From: Marichromatium gracile
GTDB lineage: Bacteria > Pseudomonadota > Gammaproteobacteria > Chromatiales > Chromatiaceae
Direction: 5' to 3'
Assembly: GCF_004343155.1 (NCBI RefSeq)
Contig: NZ_SMDC01000002.1
Span: 514,987 to 578,986, forward strand
DNA: 64,000 nucleotides
Shown here: positions 1 through 8,617 of the stretch, one piece after another
How positions within the stretch are numbered: the first letter of the stretch is position 1
Layout: each line of letters starts with the position of its first letter
Program-made: the position numbers and the translations under genes
Notes under the pieces: model-generated
Database searches by the model: none
What the model saw: only the letters and a program-made list of their open reading frames with translations
What the model was told of the DNA's origin: nothing

Positions 1-2102
1 ATAGACTCCCCCACCACCCGGCTGACAAACAGGTCGGGGCTTACTCGCATGAAGTCGGGCAGCTCGACCCAGTATTCAGCGTTGGCGATCTGCATCTCTC
101 CGAATTCTCCAGCGGCGATGCTTAGGTCGTACACGGGTACGTGGCGCTCGAATGGCACTACCTCATCACGCGTCATGATGGGAAGATGCAAATCATCCAG
201 TGTACCGGTATCCTCTGCCACGTCCAGTGGCTCGGTCGCTTCTTGCGAACGAACAAAAGCCGAAAAGTACTCTCGAGTCTCGAGATCGGTAGCATAGACG
301 TAACAGCCCTTTTGCCCCCTCGTCATCAGTGTGCGATAGGTGTTCTTTATGATCTGGTCCGCTAGGACTCGAGCATTTTCGGGCTGCTCCTTGAACATTT
401 TTTTGTAGCCACGAACGGAACGATCCTGCTCTGCCCGCTTCCCAGCGTCTGTCACCACGCGACCGCCGCGAATAACGAAGTCCTCTCCGATAATGACGCC
501 CACATAGTCGAACTCGAGCCCCTGACAGGTGTGGATGCAGCCGATCTGGTCGACGGAGTCTTCAGCGATGGCCCACAGCATGCCGTCATCATCAAGGTTC
601 CACTGGGCCTCGAAGCCATGTTCGGGGAGGACGATATCCATGGCGTGCTTGTCCTTCTTGCTCGCCCAGGGCCAGCAATAACCCGCTACCATGCGCGCCT
701 TGTTGGTCTTTCGGTTCTTCTCGATAATCGCCCGGCGCATCGCTGACGGGTCATCAAACACTTGGAATTCGTAATCGATGTCACTCAGATCGATGTTGGT
801 CGTAGTGCGAATCTGAAGGGCATTATCTAGCCATGCTAGGTAACCATCCGAACCATTACAGCGAAACTGCGACGCCAGCTCCAACTCCTGCACGTCGGCC
901 CCACATTCAGCAGCCCGCCGCCGGATCTCCTCAACCGTGCCCACGTCCTTGAGCGTCACGCGCTGTGCCTCATCGATGAAGAAAATCGATAAGCGAGACG
1001 CAGTGATCACCTCTTTTATTTGGCTCTCTCCCAGATTCTGATACATGCCGGACTTTTCGTTCAGGCGGTGCGCTTCATCCACGATTAGCACATGGAAAGT
1101 ATCAGGCTTTGCGTTGACGTAGCTGCCTGAGCCCTTGAACAGGTTGTCGATATGGGTCTTTTTGCTCGTGCCGGTCAGCTTCTTCTTGAAGACCTCCCGA
1201 GGTGCAGAGTTACGTGACACGTATTGCGTCATCATCTCGCGCTTTGTCAGCTCTACCAGCAGATTGATGGCAACCACCGACTTGCCGGTGCCCGGCCCGC
1301 CCTTGACGATCAGGCACTTCTTGTTTTCGCTACCTGCACGATGCGCAAGATCGATAGCGGTTTCATAGACTAGCTTCTGTTCGTCGATCATCAGGAACTC
1401 GGCGTTTCCCTGCATCATAGATGCCAGCGCATCCGCCAGGTTTTTGCTCGGCTTTATCACACCATGCTCGATGCGATACATAATTCCGTTGCTGTCGCCA
1501 TACTTAATGTGCTTGCTCAGAAACTCCGAGAGCTTCAGGGCGTCTGGCGAGATGAAGACTGGAGCCAGACTGGTGTGCGGCTCGTAGCATGGATCATTGA
1601 TTTCATCTGCTTGCTTCATATTGTGCAGATAGGCGCAGGGCACCAATCTTATCGACTCGGAGCGTACTGTCTCGTTGTAGTCCGCGATCAGCGCGCTATA
1701 AGACCACGCCTGATACGAAGGATGATTAGTCTCGCGTACACTGCCGCCCAGTTGGGTGCGCACGATGGCATCTTTCTTCGTCACTTCGACGAACTGCCAC
1801 TGTTTCAGTTCCACGATGACCGCTACATCATCCCGTTGATGGTTTTTGCCGGTCAGAATGAAGTCAACCCGGCGATTGGTCAGCGGAATGTTATACTCGA
1901 TGGCCACGCCAGCCGATGCGGGAATACCTTCATCGAGCAGGGCGCTCATCATGAAACGGAGAGAACATTCCCAAGATTTCACCTCATTGCGCGGCGAGTT
2001 TCGGTTCAGTTTTCTCGCCACCTCGTTCTGTATGGCGTCGGCGATGATGTTGGCTCGCACATCGTCGATAAATTGCTGCTTGGTGGCGTTGTAGACCAAC
2101 AT
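1..2102 (-). CDS. DUF2075-type helicase/ATPase with nuclease-like N-terminus (partial)
   Basis: Reading from the ATG at 2102 the frame stays open for 700 codons and runs off the left edge, so the C-terminus is missing. Walker A (GGPGTGKS, about residues 268-275) and a DEAH Walker B (about residue 340) mark a superfamily-1-like ATPase of the DUF2075 type. The N-terminal 100 residues carry D80 followed by E98-L-K100, the spacing of a PD-(D/E)XK nuclease site; this reading is inference. Base composition is clearly more AT-rich than the rest of the window, and three insertion-sequence fragments lie just upstream, which suggests horizontal acquisition. A mobile-element or phage-defence role is possible but not shown. 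The ATPase family call is solid. Confidence 0.8.
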   Translation of the reverse strand, partial: MLVYNATKQQFIDDVRANIIADAIQNEVARKLNRNSPRNEVKSWECSLRFMMSALLDEGIPASAGVAIEYNIPLTNRRVDFILTGKNHQRDDVAVIVELKQWQFVEVTKKDAIVRTQLGGSVRETNHPSYQAWSYSALIADYNETVRSESIRLVPCAYLHNMKQADEINDPCYEPHTSLAPVFISPDALKLSEFLSKHIKYGDSNGIMYRIEHGVIKPSKNLADALASMMQGNAEFLMIDEQKLVYETAIDLAHRAGSENKKCLIVKGGPGTGKSVVAINLLVELTKREMMTQYVSRNSAPREVFKKKLTGTSKKTHIDNLFKGSGSYVNAKPDTFHVLIVDEAHRLNEKSGMYQNLGESQIKEVITASRLSIFFIDEAQRVTLKDVGTVEEIRRRAAECGADVQELELASQFRCNGSDGYLAWLDNALQIRTTTNIDLSDIDYEFQVFDDPSAMRRAIIEKNRKTNKARMVAGYCWPWASKKDKHAMDIVLPEHGFEAQWNLDDDGMLWAIAEDSVDQIGCIHTCQGLEFDYVGVIIGEDFVIRGGRVVTDAGKRAEQDRSVRGYKKMFKEQPENARVLADQIIKNTYRTLMTRGQKGCYVYATDLETREYFSAFVRSQEATEPLDVAEDTGTLDDLHLPIMTRDEVVPFERHVPVYDLSIAAGEFGEMQIANAEYWVELPDFMRVSPDLFVSRVVGES

Positions 2103-2400
2103 GGCTTAACAAATCCCTTTTCAAAAAGACAACTAATTCTCATGGCGCATAATTCTACCCCATTATGCACGGCATTTATACTGCAACTTCACCTGGAGCT
2201 TATACCTCGGCCTCAAATAGCATGGCCAGCTAATTGAGATTTAAGTTGTCAACGTAACCCGCCGCAGCGTCACCTCATTAACGCTAATAAAATCTTAAAG
2301 TCAACGGCGCACTTAACCAGGACACCCTGTCACAGAAAAGGCGCTTCAACATCTAGCCGCTACTCTTTAGTTACCTATTGATGGAGAAATTAAAATCTCG
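2103..2400. other. AT-rich intergenic region upstream of the DUF2075 gene
   Basis: This stretch has no convincing coding frame. It is distinctly AT-rich and presumably carries the promoter of the leftward helicase gene, but no clear -35/-10 pair could be fixed. It ends where the IS1-like left end begins. Confidence 0.4.
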
Positions 2401-2685
2401 GGTAGTGCCCTGACCGATAGGTTTCGATAAGATCAGAATCTCTTGCTTTAAGGATGAATGAGATGTATCTGACATGTCCGCAGTGTCACTCCAACCATGT
2501 GAACAAAAATGGATTCAACCGGCTGAACAAGCAGTTGTACAAGTGTCAAGATTGCGGTCGTCAGTTCGTTCTCCATCCTGCCAAGGGACCGGTTTCTCAG
2601 GAAACCCTCGAACTAATCGATCGGTTGCTGCTGGAAAAAATCTCCCTGGCCGGAATTGCCCGTGCGGTGAAGGTCTCCGAGGTGA
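2401..2685 (+). mobile_element. IS1-family remnant (InsA N-terminal part)
   Basis: The segment begins with GGTAGTGCCCTGACC, which resembles an IS1-family left terminal repeat. From 2454 it encodes an InsA-like zinc-finger protein: C-x2-C at the start (TCPQCHSNH) and C-x2-C further on (YKCQDCGRQF), then the start of the helix-turn-helix. After about 77 residues the IS1 similarity stops at VKVSE, where an IS3-type left end begins. No InsB part or right end is present. The gene is a broken fragment; the family assignment rests on the zinc-finger pattern. Confidence 0.7.
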
Positions 2686-3235
2686 GATTCCCCCCGAATT
2701 TCGTCCCCCAAGGATTGACGTAGACTGACGATCAAATCTTGGAGGGCACGATGCAGAAGATCCCGAAGCGGGTATACACGCTGGAGTTCAAGGAGCAGGC
2801 GGTTAAACGGGTGCAGTCGGGGTACAACATCGCCTCGGTGGCATGCGAGATGGGCTTGGCGGAGCAGACAGCGCGCAACTGGCTGCGGCGCAGCGAGGCG
2901 GGGAAGCTGGAAGCGAGTGCGGGCAAGGCGTAACGCCCGAGAAGGTGGAGCTGTCGCGGCTACGCGCCGAGGTTGCCGAGCTTCGCGAAGAGAACACGAC
3001 CCTGCGAAAAGCGACGGCGTACATGGATACCGAGCTGGTCACCAGTGCCCTCGACATGGCCTATGCTCGGCGCCCTTCGCCACCGGGGCTGCTGTACCAC
3101 TCCAGCCGAGGCAGCCAGTACGCCAGCCACGCCTTCCAGCAGCGCCTACGTCGCTACGGTATGCGCTGCTCGATGAGAAGGCGCGGCAACTGCTGGGACA
3201 ATGTCCCGACCGAGAGCTGGCTCAAATCCTGTCGA
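2682..3235 (+). mobile_element. IS3-family remnant, internally deleted and frameshifted
   Basis: OrfA starts at 2751 (MQKIPKRVYTLEFKEQAVKR), a typical IS3 helix-turn-helix protein. The frame is lost at the TAA near 2931-2933, consistent with loss of one G; the next frame continues with the usual leucine-rich tail (ELSRLRAEVAELREEN). At KATAYM it jumps directly into the last part of the DDE integrase domain (RGSQYAS, GNCWDN), so most of OrfB is missing. The aspartate expected in HSDRGSQY is Ser here. Similarity ends at ESWLKS. The element is dead. Confidence 0.75.
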
Positions 3236-3340
3236 CGAATCGCCATCCGTTACGACAAGTTGGCGACCAGTTTCTCGGCAATGTTCACGCTTGCTTGCAT
3301 CCGCAGATGCCTCAGGCATTACTTTTCGTACAAAACGTAA
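3236..3340 (+). mobile_element. IS5-family (IS427-like) transposase C-terminal scrap
   Basis: Immediately after the IS3 remnant the same frame reads RRIAIRYDKLATSFSAMFTL and ends in a stop at 3338-3340. This matches the usual C-terminal tail of IS5-family (IS427-group) transposases, RR-x-A-x-RYDKLA-x-x-F-x-A-x-x-x-LA. Only about 35 residues remain. It was probably joined to the IS3 fragment by deletion between neighbouring elements. The assignment rests on that tail alone. Confidence 0.5.
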
Positions 3341-3447
3341 CCGTCCACGAATGTCACCGCCTCGTCGATCGGGCGGTCGACTGACGGTTAACCCGACCTA
3401 CGAAGCTTCGTGGTTCGATCTTCCGGCGACAACTCAACCCTCGAAAT

Positions 3448-3476
3448 CTTTGCGTTCTTGGTGTCTTTGCGGTTCA
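3448..3476 (-). repeat. Dispersed CGCAAAG-type repeat over the btaB stop codon
   Basis: On the minus strand this reads TGAACCGCAAAGACACCAAG and then AACGCAAAG, with two CGCAAAG units 18 bases apart. The AACCGCAAAGACGC...AACGCAAAG theme is a familiar high-copy repeat in many proteobacterial genomes (from memory). The copy begins on the btaB stop codon. Confidence 0.4.
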
Positions 3477-4211
3477 GTCTTGACGGCTGTCCGCGAGCGA
3501 CTTGCGCCCGACGAAGCGGTAGTAGGGCACGCGCAGGCCGGGGAGGTAGGGGACCGGGGCGAGGTGTTCGTCGAGCTGGTGGTCGGGGAGGTGGTCGCGC
3601 AGCCAGCGCAGCGGCTCGGGGCTGGGGTGGACGCCGTCGTGGGCGAACCAGCGGGGCCAAAAGACGCGGGCGAGAGCGCCGTGGCGGGCGTTGCCGGGGC
3701 CGCCTCGGGCGTCGGAGACGTAGAAGTCGACCACCCCCAGGGTGCCGCCGGGGCTGAGCATGGCGAGGGCGTTTGCGAGCACCGCCCGCCAGTTGGGCAT
3801 CATCGTCAGCGAGTAGGCGCAGTAGACGCAGTCGACCGGCCCCTCGGGACGATAGTCGGCGGCGTCGGCCTCGATCACCCGCACCCTGGCGAGGCCGGCG
3901 GTGCGCCGGCGCGCCTCGTCGAGCAGCGCCGGGCAGAGGTCGACGAGGTCGATCCGGCCGAGGCTGTCGAGGCGCTCTCCGAGATAGAGCAGGTTGCGTC
4001 CGGTGCCGGCGCCGAGCTCGACCAGATAGGCGCCGGGCGCCGGGTCGAGTGCGGCGATCAGCTGCGCGCGCCCGTGCAGCAGGCGCTCGCGGAAGCGGTC
4101 GTAGTGTGCCGCCTGGGGGGCGTAGAAGTGCTGTAGCCGTTCGGCGTGCGAGCCCTGGCGACGCTGGCCGCGCAGCAGGTGGAGGAGGATGCGCGCGTCG
4201 CTGCCGATCAT
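3474..4211 (-). CDS. btaB: BtaB-like SAM-dependent N-methyltransferase (betaine lipid synthesis)
   Basis: The product is 245 aa. It has a class I methyltransferase fold with motif I VELGAGTGRN at residues 64-73 and an acidic strand (IDLVDLCP) further on. BtaB adds three methyl groups to diacylglyceryl-homoserine to give the betaine lipid DGTS at the membrane. Its ATG overlaps the btaA TGA by four bases (ATGA), so the two are translationally coupled. The function is assigned from the sequence type together with the btaA neighbour; alone it would be only a generic methyltransferase. A dispersed repeat covers the 3' end. Confidence 0.82.
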   Translation of the reverse strand: MIGSDARILLHLLRGQRRQGSHAERLQHFYAPQAAHYDRFRERLLHGRAQLIAALDPAPGAYLVELGAGTGRNLLYLGERLDSLGRIDLVDLCPALLDEARRRTAGLARVRVIEADAADYRPEGPVDCVYCAYSLTMMPNWRAVLANALAMLSPGGTLGVVDFYVSDARGGPGNARHGALARVFWPRWFAHDGVHPSPEPLRWLRDHLPDHQLDEHLAPVPYLPGLRVPYYRFVGRKSLADSRQD

Positions 4212-5404
4212 GCGCGCACGTCCGCGATGTGGAAGCCGGCGTAGGTGTGTACGCGGTCGAGGCGGTTGAGCGCGGCGGCGCGCTCGGGGTGGAAGCGCAG
4301 ACGCTCGCTCAAGCGGGTACGCTCGGGACCGAGTTCGAGCCGTTCGAGATAGCGCGGCGCGACATGGGCGCTGCGGAAGATGATCCGCGCATCGGCGCTG
4401 GCGCGGTCGAGGATCGCCTGCCACTCCTCGGCGAGCGCCTCGGGGTGGTAGGAGCTCATCCAGTCCATGTGATCGAGCAGCACGTACCTGGAGATCGACT
4501 CGTCGGTGGCGTGGAGGAACTCGGTGACGGTGCAGGTGTGCGGCACGATGCGCTCGACCAGCCCGGCCTTGAGCGCGGCGAAGTTGTCGCGCTTGAGATA
4601 CTCGGGGCAGCACGCCGGGGTGTAGCGACCGCGCAGATAGACCGACCAGAAGTAGTTGTCGGCGATCGGCAGCTGGCGCAGCACGTATTCGAGCGCCTCG
4701 CGGATGAACCCGGCGACGCCCTGGGCGTGCTGTGCCTGGACCTCCTTGCGTTGAGGGTGGGGGACGCCGAGCAGGCTCATGGTGAGCTGGCGCGAGAGCG
4801 TCCAGTTGAGCGCCGGGGTCCAGAACAGCGGCTGGACGCGGGTGTCGTAGATCTCGCGCTGATGATCGAGATCGGCGCTGGCGAACAGCGCGCGCACGCT
4901 GTCGGCGAGCCGGGGCCGGGCGCGCAGATAGGCGTGGAAGAGCCGTGCGACGATGCCCGACAGGCCGTGGAAGTAGAAGCTGCCGTCGGGGTTGCCGAAC
5001 CAGGCCGCGCGCCGGTCCCAGAAGGCGCGGGCGAAGGGCGAGAGGGTCTGGCGCAGGGCGTCGTGGTAGAGGTCGCGGAACGCCGGGTGGTAGCCGTGCC
5101 CGAAGACGGCGAAGAAGTCGTCGAAGTCGAGCGCGCGGATGCCGGCGAGCTTGAGTTCGAGCAGTGCGTTCTGGCGCGGGTTGGCGTCCACCGCGTGGAT
5201 CCGTCGCGGCCCGGTGAGGGCGTAGTCGAGCACGTTGCAGCCGGCGCTGGTGATCACCAGCAGGGTGTCGTCCGGGGTCAGCTCGAGGGCCAGCCGGTCG
5301 ACCGCCGGATCCTCCCAGCAGGTGTTGTAGACCAGGGCGCGCGAATAGATGGCGTCGAAGACCCGTTGGTCGATGCGGTCGGCGAGTGTCGGTGCGGTTT
5401 TCAA
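4208..5404 (-). CDS. btaA: BtaA-like SAM:diacylglycerol 3-amino-3-carboxypropyltransferase
   Basis: The product is 398 aa, the usual size for the BtaA/DUF3419 family. Landmarks are YNTCWEDP (residues 26-33), the SAM-binding SAGCNVLDY (53-61) and VDANPRQ (72-78). The enzyme moves the 3-amino-3-carboxypropyl group of S-adenosylmethionine onto diacylglycerol, forming diacylglyceryl-homoserine, which BtaB then methylates. In other bacteria this pathway replaces phospholipids under phosphate limitation. No clear Pho box was recognised upstream, but a 14-bp inverted repeat lies 42 bases ahead of the start. The gene is first in the btaAB pair. Confidence 0.88.
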   Translation of the reverse strand: MKTAPTLADRIDQRVFDAIYSRALVYNTCWEDPAVDRLALELTPDDTLLVITSAGCNVLDYALTGPRRIHAVDANPRQNALLELKLAGIRALDFDDFFAVFGHGYHPAFRDLYHDALRQTLSPFARAFWDRRAAWFGNPDGSFYFHGLSGIVARLFHAYLRARPRLADSVRALFASADLDHQREIYDTRVQPLFWTPALNWTLSRQLTMSLLGVPHPQRKEVQAQHAQGVAGFIREALEYVLRQLPIADNYFWSVYLRGRYTPACCPEYLKRDNFAALKAGLVERIVPHTCTVTEFLHATDESISRYVLLDHMDWMSSYHPEALAEEWQAILDRASADARIIFRSAHVAPRYLERLELGPERTRLSERLRFHPERAAALNRLDRVHTYAGFHIADVRA

Positions 5405-5445
5405 GCGTGGGCTCCAGGCGGGTGGACCGGATCGGGTTTTCGCAA

Positions 5446-5459
5446 TGCGTGTTCACGCA
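5446..5459. promoter_or_regulatory. Inverted repeat upstream of btaA (operator candidate)
   Basis: TGCGTGTTCACGCA has 6-bp arms around a TT centre. It lies 42 bases before the btaA start, in the region shared with the divergent aldolase gene. The cognate regulator is unknown. Confidence 0.35.
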
Positions 5460-5577
5460 GGTCGCGTCAGGATAGATTGGGGAAGTGACCGTGGCGTGGC
5501 GCGTCCGCGACGGGACGGTTGCGGATCGGTTGCGGCGGGATTGCCCCGCCCCTGCGACCACCCTCGGCCAGATCGGT

Positions 5578-5606
5578 TTGATCGGCGGGCCGGGGCGCTC
5601 AATAAT
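5578..5606 (+). promoter_or_regulatory. Sigma-70 promoter for the aldolase gene
   Basis: TTGATC and AATAAT are separated by exactly 17 bases, a close match to TTGACA-N17-TATAAT. The -10 ends 37 bases before the ATG at 5644, which is preceded by a GGAG ribosome-binding site. Confidence 0.6.
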
Positions 5607-5643
5607 GATCTGTCAACCATTGGAATTCGCGGAGATACGAACG

Positions 5644-6627
5644 ATGTCCGAAAAGGCCCCCTGGATCACCTTCCGGCCTGAACTCAAGGTCCTCGACTGC
5701 ACGGTTCGGGACGGGGGGCTGGTGAATGCCCATCGCTTCGACGATGCCTTCGTCAGCGCCGTCTATCACGCCTGTATCGATGCCGGGATCGACTACATGG
5801 AGATCGGCTACAAGAACTCGAAGCGGGTTTTCCCCAAGGACAAGTTCGGCCCCTGGCGTCACTGCGACGAGGCCGACATGCGTCGTATCGTCGGCGACCA
5901 CGACGCCGAGAAGACCGGGCTCAAGCTCGCGGCCATGGCCGATGCCGGCAAGAGCGACTGGGAGCAGGACCTGGTGCCGGCGGCCGACAGCCCGCTGTCG
6001 ATGATCCGCGTGGCCTTCTATGCCCACCAGGTCTCCGAGGCGGTGGACATGATCCACCACGCCCACGAGCTCGGTTACGAGACCACCGCCAACCTGATGG
6101 CGGTCTCCAACATCACCGAGGAGGAGATCGACAAGGTCCTCGAGGCCGTCTCCCACACCCCAGCCTCGACCATGGTCATCGTCGACAGCTTCGGCTACCT
6201 CTACCGCGAGCAGATCGACCGGCTCTACCACAAGTACACCGACGCGCTCGCCGGCAAGGGCATGGAGATCGGCATCCACGCCCACAACAACCTGCAGCTG
6301 GCCTTCGCCAACACCATCGAGGCGATCATCCTCGGCTGTAACCGCGTCGACTCGACCATCTACGGCTTCGGCCGCGGCGCGGGCAACTGCCACACCGAGC
6401 TGCTGCTCGGCTTCCTGCGCAATCCCAAGTTCGACGTTCGTCCGATCGTCGAGGTGATCCAGAAGTACATGTTGCCGTTGCGCAAGGAGCTCGACTGGGG
6501 TCCCTCGCTGCCCTACAACCTCACCGGTCAGCTCAACCAGCACCCGCGCTCGGCGATCGAGTGGCGCGAGGGCCCGACCCCGGAAGACTTCCTCGGCTTC
6601 TACGACAAGCTCGTCGCCGAGATCTGA
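5644..6627 (+). CDS. HMGL-like (DRE-TIM) aldolase-domain protein
   Basis: The product is 327 aa. The start at 5644 is chosen because a GGAG site lies about ten bases upstream and the homologous part begins there. The TIM-barrel signature LDCTVRDGG (17-25) and the metal-binding HAHNN (H212, H214) place it with the HMG-CoA lyase, 4-hydroxy-2-oxovalerate aldolase and isopropylmalate synthase superfamily. It lacks the C-terminal regulatory domain of the longer synthases and does not look like NifV. The substrate cannot be told from sequence. It is followed in the same direction by citrate synthase after about 250 bp, so a link to 2-oxo-acid metabolism is plausible. Confidence 0.7.
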   Translation: MSEKAPWITFRPELKVLDCTVRDGGLVNAHRFDDAFVSAVYHACIDAGIDYMEIGYKNSKRVFPKDKFGPWRHCDEADMRRIVGDHDAEKTGLKLAAMADAGKSDWEQDLVPAADSPLSMIRVAFYAHQVSEAVDMIHHAHELGYETTANLMAVSNITEEEIDKVLEAVSHTPASTMVIVDSFGYLYREQIDRLYHKYTDALAGKGMEIGIHAHNNLQLAFANTIEAIILGCNRVDSTIYGFGRGAGNCHTELLLGFLRNPKFDVRPIVEVIQKYMLPLRKELDWGPSLPYNLTGQLNQHPRSAIEWREGPTPEDFLGFYDKLVAEI

Positions 6628-6875
6628 AAGGCACGGGGCGCGGCCGGTCGCGCCCGCGACATGGCGGCCTTCGTCAAGGTGATGACCTAGCCTGTTCGCG
6701 GCGCCGGCCCTCGGGCCGCCGGCCGACGCCCCAAGGGGCCCTGCGATCGCCCCGCCATCCGGCCTCTTGCCAGACGGGCGCGATCGCGCTACACCATCGA
6801 CTCCGATCCCGAGCGCGCGCGCCCTCTCCGGGGCGCGCCACCCGGTCCCTGTGTATCTTCTCGGAGTCTCTCTCC

Positions 6876-8162
6876 ATGTCCGACCAAGCGACCCTGATCC
6901 TGGGTGACGCGCACCACTCACTGCCCATCGTCACCGGCAGCGCCGGCGAGCGCGCGCTCGACATCCAGACGCTGCGCGCCCGCACCGGGCTGATCGCACT
7001 CGATCCGGGCTATGCCAATACCGGCAGCTGTCGCAGCGCCATCACCTATATCGACGGCGAACGGGGCATCCTGCGCTATCGCGGCATCCCCATCGAGCAG
7101 TTCGAGCACAGCCCGAACTTCGTCGAGGTCGCCTGGCTGCTGATCTTCGGTCATCTGCCCAATGCCCGCGAGTATGCCGACTTCTCCGCCGAACTGACCG
7201 CCTGCGCCAACCTCGACGAGGGCATGAAGCATCACTTCGAGGGCTTCCCGCGCGCCGCACCGCCGATGGCGATCCTCTCGGCGATGATCAACGCGCTCTC
7301 CTGCTTCCACCCCGAGCTGTTCGAGCTGGAGGACGAGCAGCGCTTCCGCGCCGCCGCCGCCGGGCTGATCAGCCGCATCCGCACCATCGCCGCCTACGCC
7401 TATCGGCACTCCATCGGGCGGCCCTATATCTATCCCCACCCCGAGCAGCGTTATGTGCCCAACTTCCTGCACATGATGTTCTCCGATCCTTATGCCGAGT
7501 ACGTCTGCGAGCCGCTGGTGCGCGACGCGATCAACCTGGTGCTGCTGCTCCACGCCGATCACGAGCAGAACTGCTCGACCTCGACGGTACGCATGGTCGG
7601 CTCCAGCCAGGCCAACCTGTTCGCCGCCTGTGCCGCCGGGGTGTGCGCGCTGTGGGGACCCTTGCACGGTGGCGCCAATGTCGCGGTGCTGCAGATGCTC
7701 GAGGAGATCCATCAGGGGCGGATCACCCCCGAGGAGTACGTGCGTCTGGCCAAGGACCGCGACAGCAAGGTGCGGCTGATGGGCTTCGGTCACCGGGTCT
7801 ACAAGCAGTTCGACCCGCGCGCGCAGATCCTCGCCCGGGTGGCCGAGCGGTTGCTCGCCCAGCTCGGGCGGCGCGATCCGCTGCTCGACATCGCCCGTCG
7901 GCTCGAGGAGATCGCGCGCGAGGATCCCTACTTCGTCGAGCGCCAGCTCTATCCCAACGTCGATTTCTACAGCGGCATCATCCTCCGCGCGGTGGGCATC
8001 CCCACCAACATGTTCACGGTGATGTTCGCGATGGGGCGGCTGCCGGGCTGGATCGCCCACTGGTGGGAGCAGGCCGGCGCGGGCGGGCGCATCGCCCGGC
8101 CGCGTCAGCTCTATGTCGGACCCGAGTCGCTCGACTATGTGGCGATGGGCGAGCGCGACTGA
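6876..8162 (+). CDS. gltA: Citrate synthase
   Basis: The product is 428 aa, the length of the hexameric proteobacterial type. Catalytic residues can be placed at H229 (LLHADHEQN), H264 (PLHGGANV) and D363 (NVDFYSG), nearly the numbering of the E. coli enzyme. It condenses acetyl-CoA with oxaloacetate at the entry to the TCA cycle and, with malate synthase elsewhere in the window, would serve the glyoxylate shunt. The start MSDQATLILG was chosen because the conserved N-terminal domain begins there; the open frame extends upstream without similarity. A strong hairpin follows the stop. Confidence 0.95.
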   Translation: MSDQATLILGDAHHSLPIVTGSAGERALDIQTLRARTGLIALDPGYANTGSCRSAITYIDGERGILRYRGIPIEQFEHSPNFVEVAWLLIFGHLPNAREYADFSAELTACANLDEGMKHHFEGFPRAAPPMAILSAMINALSCFHPELFELEDEQRFRAAAAGLISRIRTIAAYAYRHSIGRPYIYPHPEQRYVPNFLHMMFSDPYAEYVCEPLVRDAINLVLLLHADHEQNCSTSTVRMVGSSQANLFAACAAGVCALWGPLHGGANVAVLQMLEEIHQGRITPEEYVRLAKDRDSKVRLMGFGHRVYKQFDPRAQILARVAERLLAQLGRRDPLLDIARRLEEIAREDPYFVERQLYPNVDFYSGIILRAVGIPTNMFTVMFAMGRLPGWIAHWWEQAGAGGRIARPRQLYVGPESLDYVAMGERD

Positions 8163-8176
8163 GTCCGGGAGTGAGG

Positions 8177-8201
8177 GACGCGGACCCACCGGGTCCGCGT
8201 C
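8177..8201. terminator. Hairpin between convergent gltA and fdxB
   Basis: GACGCGGACCC and GGGTCCGCGTC form a perfect 11-bp stem with a three-base loop, midway between two convergent stop codons (8162 and 8206). There is no T-run, so it may act as a bidirectional mRNA 3'-end hairpin. Confidence 0.6.
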
Positions 8202-8205
8202 GGGC

Positions 8206-8514
8206 TCAGGCCGCCACCGGGCTCGGCTGGTGGCTGAGACAGCCCTTGGGACAGACCCGCGAGCAGGAGGCGCAGCCGATGCAATCGAGCGCATCGGCGA
8301 GATTCATGACCATGCCGGGCGCGTCGTCGAAATCGTCGTCATCGTCCTCGATCTCGTCGAGATCGAGTTCGTCGCGATCGATCAGCTCGAAGACCTTGCG
8401 GGGACAGACCTTGTAGCAGCGGCCACAGCCGATGCAGCTGGTCTGGTCGATGGTGATGACGAACGACGGTGTCCACTCGACCCCGCCCCGGGTGATACCG
8501 GTGATGACAGTCAT
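8206..8514 (-). CDS. fdxB: Nif-associated ferredoxin III (2[4Fe-4S])
   Basis: The product is 102 aa with two cluster-binding motifs, CIGCGRCYKVCP and CIGCASCSRVCP, separated by a very acidic insert (DLDEIEDDDDDFDD). This layout is that of the nif-cluster ferredoxin III family, proposed to supply electrons in nitrogenase maturation or catalysis. It is the last gene of the nif accessory operon, after DUF683. The start is set at MTVITGITRGG, where similarity to ferredoxins begins. Confidence 0.85.
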   Translation of the reverse strand: MTVITGITRGGVEWTPSFVITIDQTSCIGCGRCYKVCPRKVFELIDRDELDLDEIEDDDDDFDDAPGMVMNLADALDCIGCASCSRVCPKGCLSHQPSPVAA

Positions 8515-8617
8515 GGTGCAGTGCTCCCAATCCGCGGCTCTCGACCGGCCGCGCGGTACGGTTGGCGCGATCGGCGCCGGGCCGGTCGCGTGTTGATCCT
8601 CGATGATCGCGACGGGG

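Noticed and set aside
2843..3340. A 165-codon frame that could be read as one transposase gene.
   Set aside because: It is a chimera of IS3 pieces and an IS5 tail created by deletion, with the OrfA frame broken before it.
6561..6875. An upstream extension of the citrate synthase frame.
   Set aside because: The extra 105 residues overlap the aldolase gene, are Arg/Pro-rich and have no similarity; the true start is at 6876.
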